Positions 26,880-34,815 of a DNA stretch of 56,101 bases are shown in pieces; positions within the stretch are counted from its first letter, which is position 1; every line of letters starts with the position of its first letter. Origin of the DNA: an uncultured Lachnospiraceae bacterium. Its GTDB lineage: Bacteria; Bacillota; Clostridia; Lachnospirales; Lachnospiraceae. Below the pieces are notes generated by a model, which did not search any database, was not told where the DNA came from, and saw only the letters and a program-made list of their open reading frames with translations. Location: contig CAJTQG010000001.1 in NCBI GenBank assembly GCA_910578605.1, positions 15,843-71,943 on the forward strand, read 5' to 3'. A program made the translations under genes and the position numbers.

Positions 26880-27143
26880 TTATTTCTTTTTCATTTCGCC
26901 TAAAATTCGATATACACTTTTATCTGAAAGATAATATTTTTCAGCCAATTTTGAAACCTTTTCGCCTTGCAGAAACAGTTCATATATCTCTTGGTTTCTT
27001 TTATATAACTCAAGTTGATAGTCGCTGCAAATACTATTTGTTTCAGGCACTTTGGGTATATATAGATTTACACCGTTTACATATTTTTGAATTTTTTCTA
27101 TCATCTCTTTTGGCAATACCGATTTTGCATTGATATAACTCAT
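26880..27143 (-). CDS. CD3324-like small DNA-binding protein (Mor/HTH type)
   Basis: An 87-aa protein. The N-terminal part, NAKSVLPKEMIEKIQKYVNG then NLYIPKVPE, and the C-terminal helix-turn-helix, EKVSKLAEKYYLSDKSVYRI, match the small Mor-like regulators often annotated CD3324 family in Clostridia. The pattern is implementation of a short recognition helix after LAEKYYLS. Targets unknown. ATG at 27141-27143 follows AAAGGAGAATAT; the longer frame adds 17 residues with no ribosome-binding site. Own terminator downstream, so a single-gene unit. Confidence 0.75.
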   Translation of the reverse strand: MSYINAKSVLPKEMIEKIQKYVNGVNLYIPKVPETNSICSDYQLELYKRNQEIYELFLQGEKVSKLAEKYYLSDKSVYRILGEMKKK

Positions 27144-27495
27144 ATATTCTCCTTTCAACCATAAACACTGATTAAAAAGAGAAATACTATACATTTATTT
27201 TTGTATCTTTGTTTACCAATAAAACTCTAAAGGCGAACACCTGGCTTAAAAGTAATCATATTGTTATACATTCCCTTCGTTAAATTTTTTTTCTATTGTA
27301 TCAAAACTATCTATTTCAGTCCACTTATTCTTTCAATAAAACATAAATGAAACATAAATAAGTTTTCTATTTCATTGAAATTTGTTCTCACAAACAGTAT
27401 ACATATCGTTATTACTCCTCCACTGCAGCTGCTATATTCAGCTGCAAAGCAGCTTTCCTATTGCTCATGAATGGGGCTGATTTCCTACCAATTCT
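27144..27495. other. Intergenic, 352 bp
   Basis: AT-rich region upstream of the CD3324-like gene and downstream of the kinase gene. It contains a short tandem ACATAAATGAA-type repeat near 27340-27360 and a GCTGCAGC-type palindromic patch near 27424-27455. No gene seen. Confidence 0.4.
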
Positions 27496-28527
27496 CTACA
27501 TTATTGAATCTCTTATATAACTGCCCCTGGGAAATATAATGGACACAGAAGTTCCCTCCCCCTCCTTTGACTGAATCGTAATACCCAACCCCAGCCTTTG
27601 ACATAATTTTTTGCAAAGATACAGGCCGATTCCTGTAGCTCTCTTTGTACTCCGCCCGTTTGTACCGCAAAAACCTTTATCAAACACTCGGCTAATCTCC
27701 CCCTCCTTAATTCCAATTCCATTGTCTGTTATGGACAGCACTACTCGTTCCGGCATCTCCTCTGCCCGAAAGATAAGCACTGCATTTTCTTCTCTTTTAT
27801 ATTTGATAGCATTTTGTACCACTTGATTTAAAATAAAGTGACACCACTTTGCATCTGTATATACAAATAGCTCTTCCTTGTCCAAATGAATTTCAATTTT
27901 TATTTTTTGCCCTATCAGCGCTCTCTTATTTTGTTTTACGGTTTCGTTCACCATATCTGCAAGACTGGTTTTTGCAACAAAATAATCTTTTTGTGTATGA
28001 TTGCTTCTGGCATAATACAAAGCCTGCTGGGTATAATTTTCAATTTCATTCAATTCCTCTTCCATTTTTCTTGTCACTTCACTTTTATTGTTTTCCATGA
28101 TCATCTTTGCTGTGGCAATAGGAAGCTTCACTTCATGAATCCACATTTCAATATATTCCTTGTACTCTTCCTGCCGGAAGCGATAAACATTTACATTTTC
28201 CAACATAGATTTCCCCGCCTCCCTCAGTATTTCACTTAGCTGCTCCTCCTCCATTGTCTCCGTATTTTCAAGAAGCTCCATAATCAAATATTTTTGGTCC
28301 AACCCCTCTAGCTTATTATAGATGTCCACATAAAATCTTTTCTTGTTGTAATATTCCAATCCATTGCCCAACAGGTAGGCTCCTCCCATGCTTATTATCA
28401 TATACCACCTAAGCCATGCTCCCACCTGATAGAGCAGCATAAATATCTGTACTGTAAACAAAGCAAACAAAAGTAAACAAGTAGTTTTCCACCTGTCCAA
28501 CATATATTTTACAAAACTCATTTTCAT
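27496..28527 (-). CDS. BceS-like intramembrane-sensing histidine kinase
   Basis: A 343-aa kinase with two N-terminal helices (about 15-33 and 38-55) separated by only a few residues, so there is essentially no extracellular sensor; that is the hallmark of BceS/intramembrane-sensing kinases. The phosphoacceptor His is in WIHEVKLPIATAK (about 131). ATP-binding motifs: N-box NQVVQNAIKYKRE, G1 DNGIGIKEGE (about 270) and GRSTKRATGIGLYLCKKL (about 297). Starts at ATG 28525-28527, overlapping the regulator stop (ATGA). These kinases normally need a BceAB transporter to sense the drug; none is adjacent. The BceAB at 2164-5008 is the only one in the window. Confidence 0.88.
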   Translation of the reverse strand: MKMSFVKYMLDRWKTTCLLLFALFTVQIFMLLYQVGAWLRWYMIISMGGAYLLGNGLEYYNKKRFYVDIYNKLEGLDQKYLIMELLENTETMEEEQLSEILREAGKSMLENVNVYRFRQEEYKEYIEMWIHEVKLPIATAKMIMENNKSEVTRKMEEELNEIENYTQQALYYARSNHTQKDYFVAKTSLADMVNETVKQNKRALIGQKIKIEIHLDKEELFVYTDAKWCHFILNQVVQNAIKYKREENAVLIFRAEEMPERVVLSITDNGIGIKEGEISRVFDKGFCGTNGRSTKRATGIGLYLCKKLCQRLGLGITIQSKEGEGTSVSIIFPRGSYIRDSIM

Positions 28528-29201
28528 CAATCCTCTGCCAATCTATAACCTTGTCCTCTTTTTGTCTCAATTACTTCCGACAACCCCAGCTTATTTAACT
28601 TATTTCGGATTCTTGTTATATTCACCGTCAACGTATTGTCATCTATAAAGGCTTCACTGTCCCACAGTTCTTCCATCAAATCGTCTCTCAACACAATTTT
28701 CCCTTTATTTTTCAAAAGAATTTTCATAATCTTGCTCTCATTCCCCGTCAGTTCTATCTGAACCTCCCCCTTCTCCATTCTTCCCTTAGAAAAATCCATC
28801 ATACAATCCTTGTAATAAACTTGCTCCCTTACAGCCAATCCCCCTGCCCGCCTTAAAATGGCAACCATTTTTGCCAATAATATTTGAATGTGAAAGGGTT
28901 TTGTCACATAATGGTCTGCGCCATAATTCATGGACATCAGTTCATCCAATTCATTATCACGGCTGGTAATCATAATCACCGGTATATCGGAAACCTTGCG
29001 AAATTCCCTGAGAATAAACTCTCCGTCCATATTGGGCAGGTTAATATCAAGCAGCACAAGGTCCCCCTGGGCCTCTATTATTCTCTCAAGGGTGTTGTCA
29101 AACTGCTCCACCTGTACAACCTGATACCCGTTTCTCTCCAAAAAGATAGCCACTTCATTTCTCAGCTTTTCATCATCCTCCACAATAATTACCTTTTCCA
29201 T
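28527..29201 (-). CDS. OmpR-family response regulator, BceR-like
   Basis: A 224-aa regulator: receiver domain (about 1-115; acidic VEDDE, phospho-Asp in LVLLDINLPNMDGE near 52, T in MITSRD, K in YVTKPF) and a winged-helix DNA-binding domain (about 130-222; ELTGNESKIMKILLKNKGKI, TLTVNITRIRNKLNKLGL, ETKRGQGYRL). ATG 29199-29201 follows GGAGGGATGGGA; the ORF start at 29258 is inside the upstream terminator and is rejected. Forms an operon with the kinase. If it is the Bce regulator, the predicted target is the TTACA-N4-TGTAA box at 5173-5188. Confidence 0.9.
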   Translation of the reverse strand: MEKVIIVEDDEKLRNEVAIFLERNGYQVVQVEQFDNTLERIIEAQGDLVLLDINLPNMDGEFILREFRKVSDIPVIMITSRDNELDELMSMNYGADHYVTKPFHIQILLAKMVAILRRAGGLAVREQVYYKDCMMDFSKGRMEKGEVQIELTGNESKIMKILLKNKGKIVLRDDLMEELWDSEAFIDDNTLTVNITRIRNKLNKLGLSEVIETKRGQGYRLAED

Positions 29202-29256
29202 TCCCATCCCTCCGTTTGACATTTTATTTTGCAAAAACACAGTTTTCCTATAAAAC

Positions 29257-29306
29257 AAAAAAAGCAGCCAGAAGCCAAGTCACTCTGCACTTGGCCCCAC
29301 TGCTGC
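29257..29306 (-). terminator. Rho-independent terminator of the GH3 gene
   Basis: Two-part stem on the minus strand: GCAGC/GCTGC (29302-29306 with 29264-29268) enclosing CCAAGT/ACTTGG (29289-29294 with 29275-29280), followed by a run of seven T. Confidence 0.85.
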
Positions 29307-29416
29307 CATCATATTACTATGATGATTAAATGTCAATATTTTTACTTGCCTAAATATTTCACAGGCAGTTCAATATCCTAAATAATACATAAACATTTTC
29401 TAAATCAACAATAACA

Positions 29417-31840
29417 CTAATCCATCTTTAATATCAACTGTAAAATTCTTTTTACACAGACATTCATTTCTTCTCTTGTGAGAGCTCCCGCCTCCAATGC
29501 CTTTAACAGGCTGTCAGGAAAACCAAGAGCCATCTTCAAATCATTTCCTGCCTTTACTTCCTTGTAATGCTCCCCAAAGGTCCACCAGTCTGATGTTACC
29601 ATACCATCATATCCCCATTCCTCCCGAAGAATATCCCAAAGAAGCTCCCTGTTTTCCGAAGTCCGGTATCCGTTGACAATATTGTAGGAGGACATGATAC
29701 ACCATGGTTTTGCCTCCCTGACAATTATTTCAAATGCTTTTAGGTAAATTTCCCTGGCGGCTCTCTCGGAAACTCTTGAATCACTGTTCTTCCTGTTTGT
29801 CTCCTTATTGTTAAAGGCAAAATGTTTTACCGCTGCACTGATATGCTGTGACTGGATTCCTCTTACCATAGCTCCTGCCAGCTTACCTGTCAAATATGGG
29901 TCCTCGGAATAATACTCAAAGTTTCTTCCGCACATTGGACTTCGGTGGATATTAATGGCAGGTGTAAGCCACATGCCGATGTTGTTCTCCTTCACTTCCT
30001 TTGCACCTGCTTCCCCTACCTGGAAAACCAAATCTTCATCCCATGTGCAGGCAAGCAAGGTAGAACACGGCCATGCAGTAGTACACACCCCACATTCAGG
30101 GGCAATGCGCAGTCCCGCCGGTCCATCTGCCGTCATCACATTGGGAATCCCATACTCCGGCATATTGCCCATTCCAAATGTATTTGCCACTCCAGTGTTT
30201 GGCTGGCCCCCCAACAAAAAGGCCGCCTCCTCATCTGTCATCTGATTCACAAATTCATCCAAAGATATCTTTCCCTGGGCCACATCTATCAAGGGACGAA
30301 CCCCCTCCTTGTAAGGATACTTCCACAGGCACACACTGTTTACTGCCTTTCCTGTAGGAGTTAAGCCGTCTAAGCTTTCAGGAGGCTTTCGCTCAATTAA
30401 GCTGGCATTGGGATCATTTGGCTCTGCCAAAGACAATTCCTCATAGCTGCCGTCTGAGAGCATTCTCTTTGAGAGGGAAGTTGGCACCAGCTTTGGTCTT
30501 AACTGTTTTACCAAAACATTTTTTTCCATTGTAAAGGAAAACACCAAGGTTGCACTTGCCACAGAATTGCCAACATAAATCTGATATTCTCCCTCCTCCA
30601 ACACATAAGCAGAAGGATAGAGCTTTCCTAAATCATCATAGGATGCTATGTCTTTGAAGTTATATTCCAAGGTTAACAGCTGACTTTCCCCCGGCTGCAG
30701 CAGTCTAGTCTTAGAAAATGCCGCCAACACTTTTGCTGGCTTTCCCAAAGCTCCCTGGGGCGCCTTTACATAGAGCTGCATGACCTCCTTACCCGCATAT
30801 GTACCTATATTGGTAACCTTCACATATAACCTGCAGGCAGCGTCCCCCAATGTTCCTCTGCACTCTGCATTATCCACGTTCCACTGGAACTTTGTGTAGG
30901 ATTTGCCGTAGCCAAAGGGATAATTTACCTGCTCCTTTGCTTTTGGAATCGTCTCAAAATAACGATATCCTACATAAATATCTTCCGTGTAATCCACATA
31001 ATCTTCCGATTCATGAAAATTGGGAGAGGAGGGGTATACCTCTAAACTTTTGGCAAAAGTGTCTGAAAGCTTGCCGCATGGATTTCCCAAACCGCACAAA
31101 AGCTGTGCTGCCGCCCTTCCTCCTTCCATGCCCCCCTGCCATGCCATCAGTACACTGCTGATTTTATTTTCTCTGGCAAACCACTGAGTATCTACCATAC
31201 CCCCTACATTCAGCACAACAACAATATTGTCAAACAATTCTTTTACTTTTTCCACCATGGCTTCCTCCCCCTTGGTCAAGTAAAAATCTCCTCTCTCAAA
31301 TATCTCCTGGGCAGTTTTAAGCAGCGGGTCTGCGCTTAATTCCTTCTTGTCGTCATATTGACTTTTTCTGTCCCAGCCTTCCCCTGAAAAACGGCAAATG
31401 CTGATAATCGCCGTATCCGTATACGCTCTGGCAGACTGATACAATTCCTCCGACACCTGTGGTTCCACTGTCATTCCCGGCAGCTTTCCCCCACCATATT
31501 GATGCTTTATATTTTTCCGGTAAAAATCTGATAACGGCTCAAATATCTGCACATAATCCTTCAACTCCTTCAAGCCGTCATATAGATTTTTCGTGTACTC
31601 CACTGTAACATCACCGCTTCCGCCGCCGCCCTTTACATAATCTATACTGCCCTTTCCAAACAGAGCCAGCTTCGTTCCCTTTGCCAGCGGCAGAAGCCTC
31701 CTCTCATTTTTCAGTAACACCATTCCCTCTTTTGCCGCCCTCAAGGAAAGCTCTCTATGTGCCTTGCAGGCTGTCACTCTCTGTCCTTCCTCTCCTATAG
31801 GGGTACCCGGCTGATACTTAATTCTTTGCCATTTTTCCAT
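29417..31840 (-). CDS. GH3 beta-glycosidase with permuted domain order
   Basis: An 807-aa cytosolic glycosidase (no signal peptide). The domain order is reversed relative to most GH3 enzymes. The GH3 C-terminal alpha/beta domain comes first (about 20-300; AAKEGMVLLKNERRLLPL, KGGGGSGDV). It is followed by a fibronectin-III-like domain (about 325-415; GKEVMQLYVKAP), and then by the catalytic TIM-barrel domain (about 510-800; MTDEEAAFLLGGQPNTG, TADGPAGLR, VKHFAFNNKETNR). The nucleophile Asp is in VTSDWWTFGEH (about 750). Reversed-order GH3 beta-glucosidases are known in Ruminococcus and Butyrivibrio. Substrate (glucoside or xyloside) is not decidable. ATG 31838-31840 is used; an upstream in-frame ATG at 31885 lies in the leader hairpin. 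Confidence 0.9.
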   Translation of the reverse strand: MEKWQRIKYQPGTPIGEEGQRVTACKAHRELSLRAAKEGMVLLKNERRLLPLAKGTKLALFGKGSIDYVKGGGGSGDVTVEYTKNLYDGLKELKDYVQIFEPLSDFYRKNIKHQYGGGKLPGMTVEPQVSEELYQSARAYTDTAIISICRFSGEGWDRKSQYDDKKELSADPLLKTAQEIFERGDFYLTKGEEAMVEKVKELFDNIVVVLNVGGMVDTQWFARENKISSVLMAWQGGMEGGRAAAQLLCGLGNPCGKLSDTFAKSLEVYPSSPNFHESEDYVDYTEDIYVGYRYFETIPKAKEQVNYPFGYGKSYTKFQWNVDNAECRGTLGDAACRLYVKVTNIGTYAGKEVMQLYVKAPQGALGKPAKVLAAFSKTRLLQPGESQLLTLEYNFKDIASYDDLGKLYPSAYVLEEGEYQIYVGNSVASATLVFSFTMEKNVLVKQLRPKLVPTSLSKRMLSDGSYEELSLAEPNDPNASLIERKPPESLDGLTPTGKAVNSVCLWKYPYKEGVRPLIDVAQGKISLDEFVNQMTDEEAAFLLGGQPNTGVANTFGMGNMPEYGIPNVMTADGPAGLRIAPECGVCTTAWPCSTLLACTWDEDLVFQVGEAGAKEVKENNIGMWLTPAINIHRSPMCGRNFEYYSEDPYLTGKLAGAMVRGIQSQHISAAVKHFAFNNKETNRKNSDSRVSERAAREIYLKAFEIIVREAKPWCIMSSYNIVNGYRTSENRELLWDILREEWGYDGMVTSDWWTFGEHYKEVKAGNDLKMALGFPDSLLKALEAGALTREEMNVCVKRILQLILKMD

Positions 31841-31990
31841 TTCTATACCCATGCATATCACAAGCTTGCTTGTGATACTGCCCATTTAACAGAACGTACC
31901 ATGCTTGTACTTTCTATTTTCTTAAATAAACAGGTTGAAAGTAAGGGCAGTACACATAACATCCTTTCTATCATATATTTCTTTCAACCT
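31841..31990 (-). ncRNA. Structured leader element, copy A (upstream of GH3)
   Basis: About 150 nt, shared with copy B at 40945-41091. Elements in transcript order: stem P1 AGGTTGAAAG (31981-31990) with CTTTCAACCT (31932-31941); within its loop the motif ACTGCCC; stem P2 AGAAAGTA with TACGTTCT (31895-31917); GGGCAGT (near 31878-31884), complementary to ACTGCCC and so a possible pseudoknot; and hairpin P3 TATCACAAGC-AA-GCTTGTGATA (31855-31876). It ends in CATGGGTAT before the GH3 start. It begins 11 bp after the stop of the hydrogenase-like gene. No T-tract is present, so control of translation is more likely than termination. Confidence 0.55.
31922..31957 (-). CDS. Candidate 11-aa leader peptide, copy A
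   Basis: ATG at 31955-31957 preceded by GAAAGGATGTT; reads MCTALTFNLFI then TAA. Copy B encodes MYTALTFNLLI. Nine of eleven residues agree, but the nucleotide identity is equally high and part of the ORF forms stem P1, so RNA structure alone could explain the conservation. Confidence 0.35.
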   Translation of the reverse strand: MCTALTFNLFI

Positions 31991-32000
31991 TTATATCCTC

Positions 32001-33956
32001 CTACAATTGATTAATCCCTTCAAATTTTTCCTGTAAATCCTTGGAAATATCTTCTATCATATTTGCAGATGCTGCTATTTCCTCAGTGCTGGCAGCTAAA
32101 TTGCCAATCCGAATATTAACCTCGTCCACAATCCCAATCAGCTTGTCTGCTTCCTCCGTCAGCACCTTCATGGCTATCGCTATCTCCTCCTTATTATGGT
32201 CGCTGTCCGCTGCCGTCAAATTGCTGGATTCGCTTAATTTTCTAATCTCCTCCGCCACTACACAAAAGCCACGTCCCGCCTCTCCTGCTCTGGCTGCCTC
32301 AATAGATGCATTTAGGGATAAAAGACTTGTCTCCTCCGCCACATCTGTTATAGCCTGATTATTGCTGCCCAGTTGAATAAGCAGCTCCTCTATTCGGGCA
32401 AAGGATTTCTTCATCTTATCACAAAAATTCATTACCTCCACCATAGAAGCGCTGATACTGCTGCTCTCCTCCGCATTACTGCTGTTGCCGCTGACCATCT
32501 CGGAAATAGAACGATTCAGAGAATTAAACTCCTCATTGGCCTGTGATACCATATTAGAAATCACTTGGTTTTGCTTATTAATTCTAATATTGTTAGCATC
32601 TACCTCCCTCGAGATTTTCTCTACCTGGTTCTTTTCTTCTTCAATCACGCCTTTCATATAATGGATACAGTTACTTTTATTGTTGCAGCCATTGTGAATG
32701 GCAGTTGCCATATCCCTACATGTATTGTAGCCGCAGGCGCTGCAGTTAATACTTTGCTCCTTTGCAGTAAGCTTATTCATACTTGCATAGATTTCCCGAA
32801 GCTGTTGCTCTTGCGGCCTGACAAGCTCATTTCCTTTGGAACGATCTGTATAGGTTCTCATAAAATCCCGAATATCCAGATGGGCAAACTGCCTGTTTAG
32901 ATTGCGCAGCCTTGCCTTGGGAGATAAATTTCTTCCCCATGCACTGCTTCGCACCGTTCTCTTGCTTGCCTCCTTAATTCGCTGCAGCTCATAGAGAATA
33001 TCCTCCTCCTTTGCCTTCTCCTCCTCTATGCCAGTTCCGTAAATACATCCATTGGAACAATTCAGGGCATCCACCATAAAGGGAAGCTCTTTTCCTTTTA
33101 AAATTCTGCTCTTATATTCCTGAAGAAAATGATAGGCATGCTTTTCTCCCTCTATTTGACGGATAAATATATCCTCCCCGCAAAACCAATATACATTTTC
33201 TTTTAGTCCCCCTGGCATAGGATAAATTGAGCCAAGACCATACTCAATTTCATTGGGAGCCGGCTCCGCTTTTATATTTTCCCTGCGTACATACTCCATC
33301 AAATGATCAAAGGTAATATTGTAGCTCACATAGCCCTTATTTTTCTCATCATTGATTTCATATTTCTTTGCGATGCAAGGACTGATAAATGCCAGCTTAT
33401 CCTCAAGCTTCATATATTTTTTTGCGTAAATAGCCCCGCACATTAAAGGACTTTGTATAGGCATCAGCTTATCAAGCAGCTTTGGAATATATTTTTCTAT
33501 ATAATTGACAATCGCAGGACAGGGCTGGGAAATTCCCCCCTTAAAATTGTGCTCCGTTATGTATTTAATATATCCCCATGTAGTAATGTCAGCCCCAAAG
33601 CTGACACTAATAATTCTGTTTACTCCAAGCTTTTTCAATCCCCCTAAAATCTGCCTGTATTCCCCGGGATAATTTGCCGCAAAAGCAGGAGCCCACAAAA
33701 CAGAAATCTTTTCTCCCTTTTTTAAATCCTCAAAAAAACGCTGTGTATCATCTCTAAATTCTCTTGCATCATGTTCACACACATCAAAACAGGCACCGCA
33801 AGCCACACATCGTTCTCCATCTACCTCTATTCTGCTCTGCCCATCTGTCACCACCGCTTTATTTGCTGTTATTACCGGACAAGCCGCAATGCATTTATTG
33901 CACCCGATACATTTCTCATTTGTAAACACTAACCCTGTCTGACTTTCGTATGCCAT
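32001..33956 (-). CDS. [FeFe]-hydrogenase-like sensor fused to a methyl-accepting signalling domain
   Basis: A 651-aa cytosolic fusion. Two [4Fe-4S] ferredoxin motifs (CIGCNKCIAACP, Cys 16-26; CVACGACFDVC, Cys 50-60). Next a hydrogenase large-subunit domain (about 75-350) with all H-cluster cysteine positions: SQPCPA (about 145), SPCIAKK (about 193) and NCSNGCIYGTG (about 301). These are the divergent motifs of putative sensory groups rather than TSCCP/MACPGGC of catalytic enzymes. An extra Fe-S motif CSACGYNTC...CNNKSNC follows (about 403-430), then an MCP signalling domain (about 440-650) with hairpin tip ETSLLSLNASIEAARAG. It has no transmembrane helix. Probably senses H2 or redox state and signals to CheA/CheW. 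ATG follows GAGGAGG. Confidence 0.88.
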   Translation of the reverse strand: MAYESQTGLVFTNEKCIGCNKCIAACPVITANKAVVTDGQSRIEVDGERCVACGACFDVCEHDAREFRDDTQRFFEDLKKGEKISVLWAPAFAANYPGEYRQILGGLKKLGVNRIISVSFGADITTWGYIKYITEHNFKGGISQPCPAIVNYIEKYIPKLLDKLMPIQSPLMCGAIYAKKYMKLEDKLAFISPCIAKKYEINDEKNKGYVSYNITFDHLMEYVRRENIKAEPAPNEIEYGLGSIYPMPGGLKENVYWFCGEDIFIRQIEGEKHAYHFLQEYKSRILKGKELPFMVDALNCSNGCIYGTGIEEEKAKEEDILYELQRIKEASKRTVRSSAWGRNLSPKARLRNLNRQFAHLDIRDFMRTYTDRSKGNELVRPQEQQLREIYASMNKLTAKEQSINCSACGYNTCRDMATAIHNGCNNKSNCIHYMKGVIEEEKNQVEKISREVDANNIRINKQNQVISNMVSQANEEFNSLNRSISEMVSGNSSNAEESSSISASMVEVMNFCDKMKKSFARIEELLIQLGSNNQAITDVAEETSLLSLNASIEAARAGEAGRGFCVVAEEIRKLSESSNLTAADSDHNKEEIAIAMKVLTEEADKLIGIVDEVNIRIGNLAASTEEIAASANMIEDISKDLQEKFEGINQL

Positions 33957-34017
33957 CTAACCAGCCTCCTCTTCCACTTGTTCCATATCCTGTTTTTATT
34001 CCTATGAATAATGAGCC

Positions 34018-34092
34018 AAGGGGAAATGCCTACATGTTCACTAAATCCCCTTCAAAAATTCTATTATATAACGCACTTATAAGTATACTAAA
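34018..34092 (-). promoter_or_regulatory. Promoter and 5' hairpin of the hydrogenase-MCP gene
   Basis: Minus strand TTTAGT (34087-34092), 18-bp spacer, TATAAT (34063-34068). Right after the predicted start comes a 7-bp hairpin AAGGGGA/TCCCCTT (34046-34052 with 34018-34024). Confidence 0.5.
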
Positions 34093-34218
34093 TTTTCCTT
34101 CCTATGTCACTGAATTTTTGTCTATTTTGTATATTTTTTTTGTTTTTTTTAAATATTTTTGTGCATTCAGACAGATTCCATATTTGTACTTGCATTTTAT
34201 TGGAAATAGAGTTATTAT

Positions 34219-34230
34219 GTAGCATGCTAC
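34219..34230. promoter_or_regulatory. 12-bp palindrome, candidate MarR operator
   Basis: GTAGCATGCTAC is a perfect palindrome in the divergent region between the hydrogenase-MCP gene and the MarR-MATE operon, 85 bp before marR. MarR dimers usually bind such sites; no other copy was noticed. Confidence 0.35.
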
Positions 34231-34314
34231 AATTTTTCTAAGTCCGTGCAATACATGGCAGACAAGCTATAGTAAAATCTGTCACTTATTTATTGTACCA
34301 ATTATGAGGTGTCT

Positions 34315-34815
34315 ATGTCTGAAATCAGTCTTCTAATGAAGAAAATTACCAACTGCCTAGAAGCCGGCAGAAACCGCACCTTAAAGCAATTTAATCTCAC
34401 CGGAACTCAATTAGACTTTTTGGCTTATTTATACCGACATCGCCAGGAGGAAATTATTTTAGCGGATATTGCGGCATATTTTGGCATTAAGCACACAAGT
34501 GTTATCCACGTATTGAAAAATTTAGAGGAAAAAGACTACATCTACAAAAAATCCTCACATCACAATTGCCGATGTAAGCATATATACTTGACAGAGGCCG
34601 GCATAAAAATTATTCAATGCTTAGATTATATTATTTCCAGTGTAGACGAACAGTTTTTTCACGGTATTTCCAGCCATGATCAGCAATTACTTCTATCTAT
34701 GCTTGAACAAATCTATGAAAATATTCATGAATTTAAGCCGGAGGAAGTATTAATCCCTAAGACATTACTTAATATTGAAAACACAGCAAAGGAGAGTGAA
34801 TCAAATGAAAGATAA
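34315..34815 (+). CDS. MarR-family transcriptional regulator
   Basis: A 166-aa winged-helix regulator: N-terminal dimerisation helix (ISLLMKKITNCLEAGRN), HTH at about 35-80 (EEIILADIAAYFGIKHTSVI, HVLKNLEEKDYIYKK), wing with a Cys/His patch (SSHHNCRCKHIYLTEAG), then a C-terminal helix. ATG 34315 is used, 5 nt after GAGG; a GTG at 34309 is less well placed. The 3' end overlaps the MATE gene by 11 bp, so the pair is one operon. MarR proteins of this type typically repress their own promoter and the linked efflux pump until a ligand binds. Confidence 0.88.
   Translation: MSEISLLMKKITNCLEAGRNRTLKQFNLTGTQLDFLAYLYRHRQEEIILADIAAYFGIKHTSVIHVLKNLEEKDYIYKKSSHHNCRCKHIYLTEAGIKIIQCLDYIISSVDEQFFHGISSHDQQLLLSMLEQIYENIHEFKPEEVLIPKTLLNIENTAKESESNER

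Noticed and set aside
32001..33956. Catalytic [FeFe] hydrogenase
   Set aside because: The H-cluster loops are the divergent kind and the protein carries an MCP output domain; a sensory role is more consistent.
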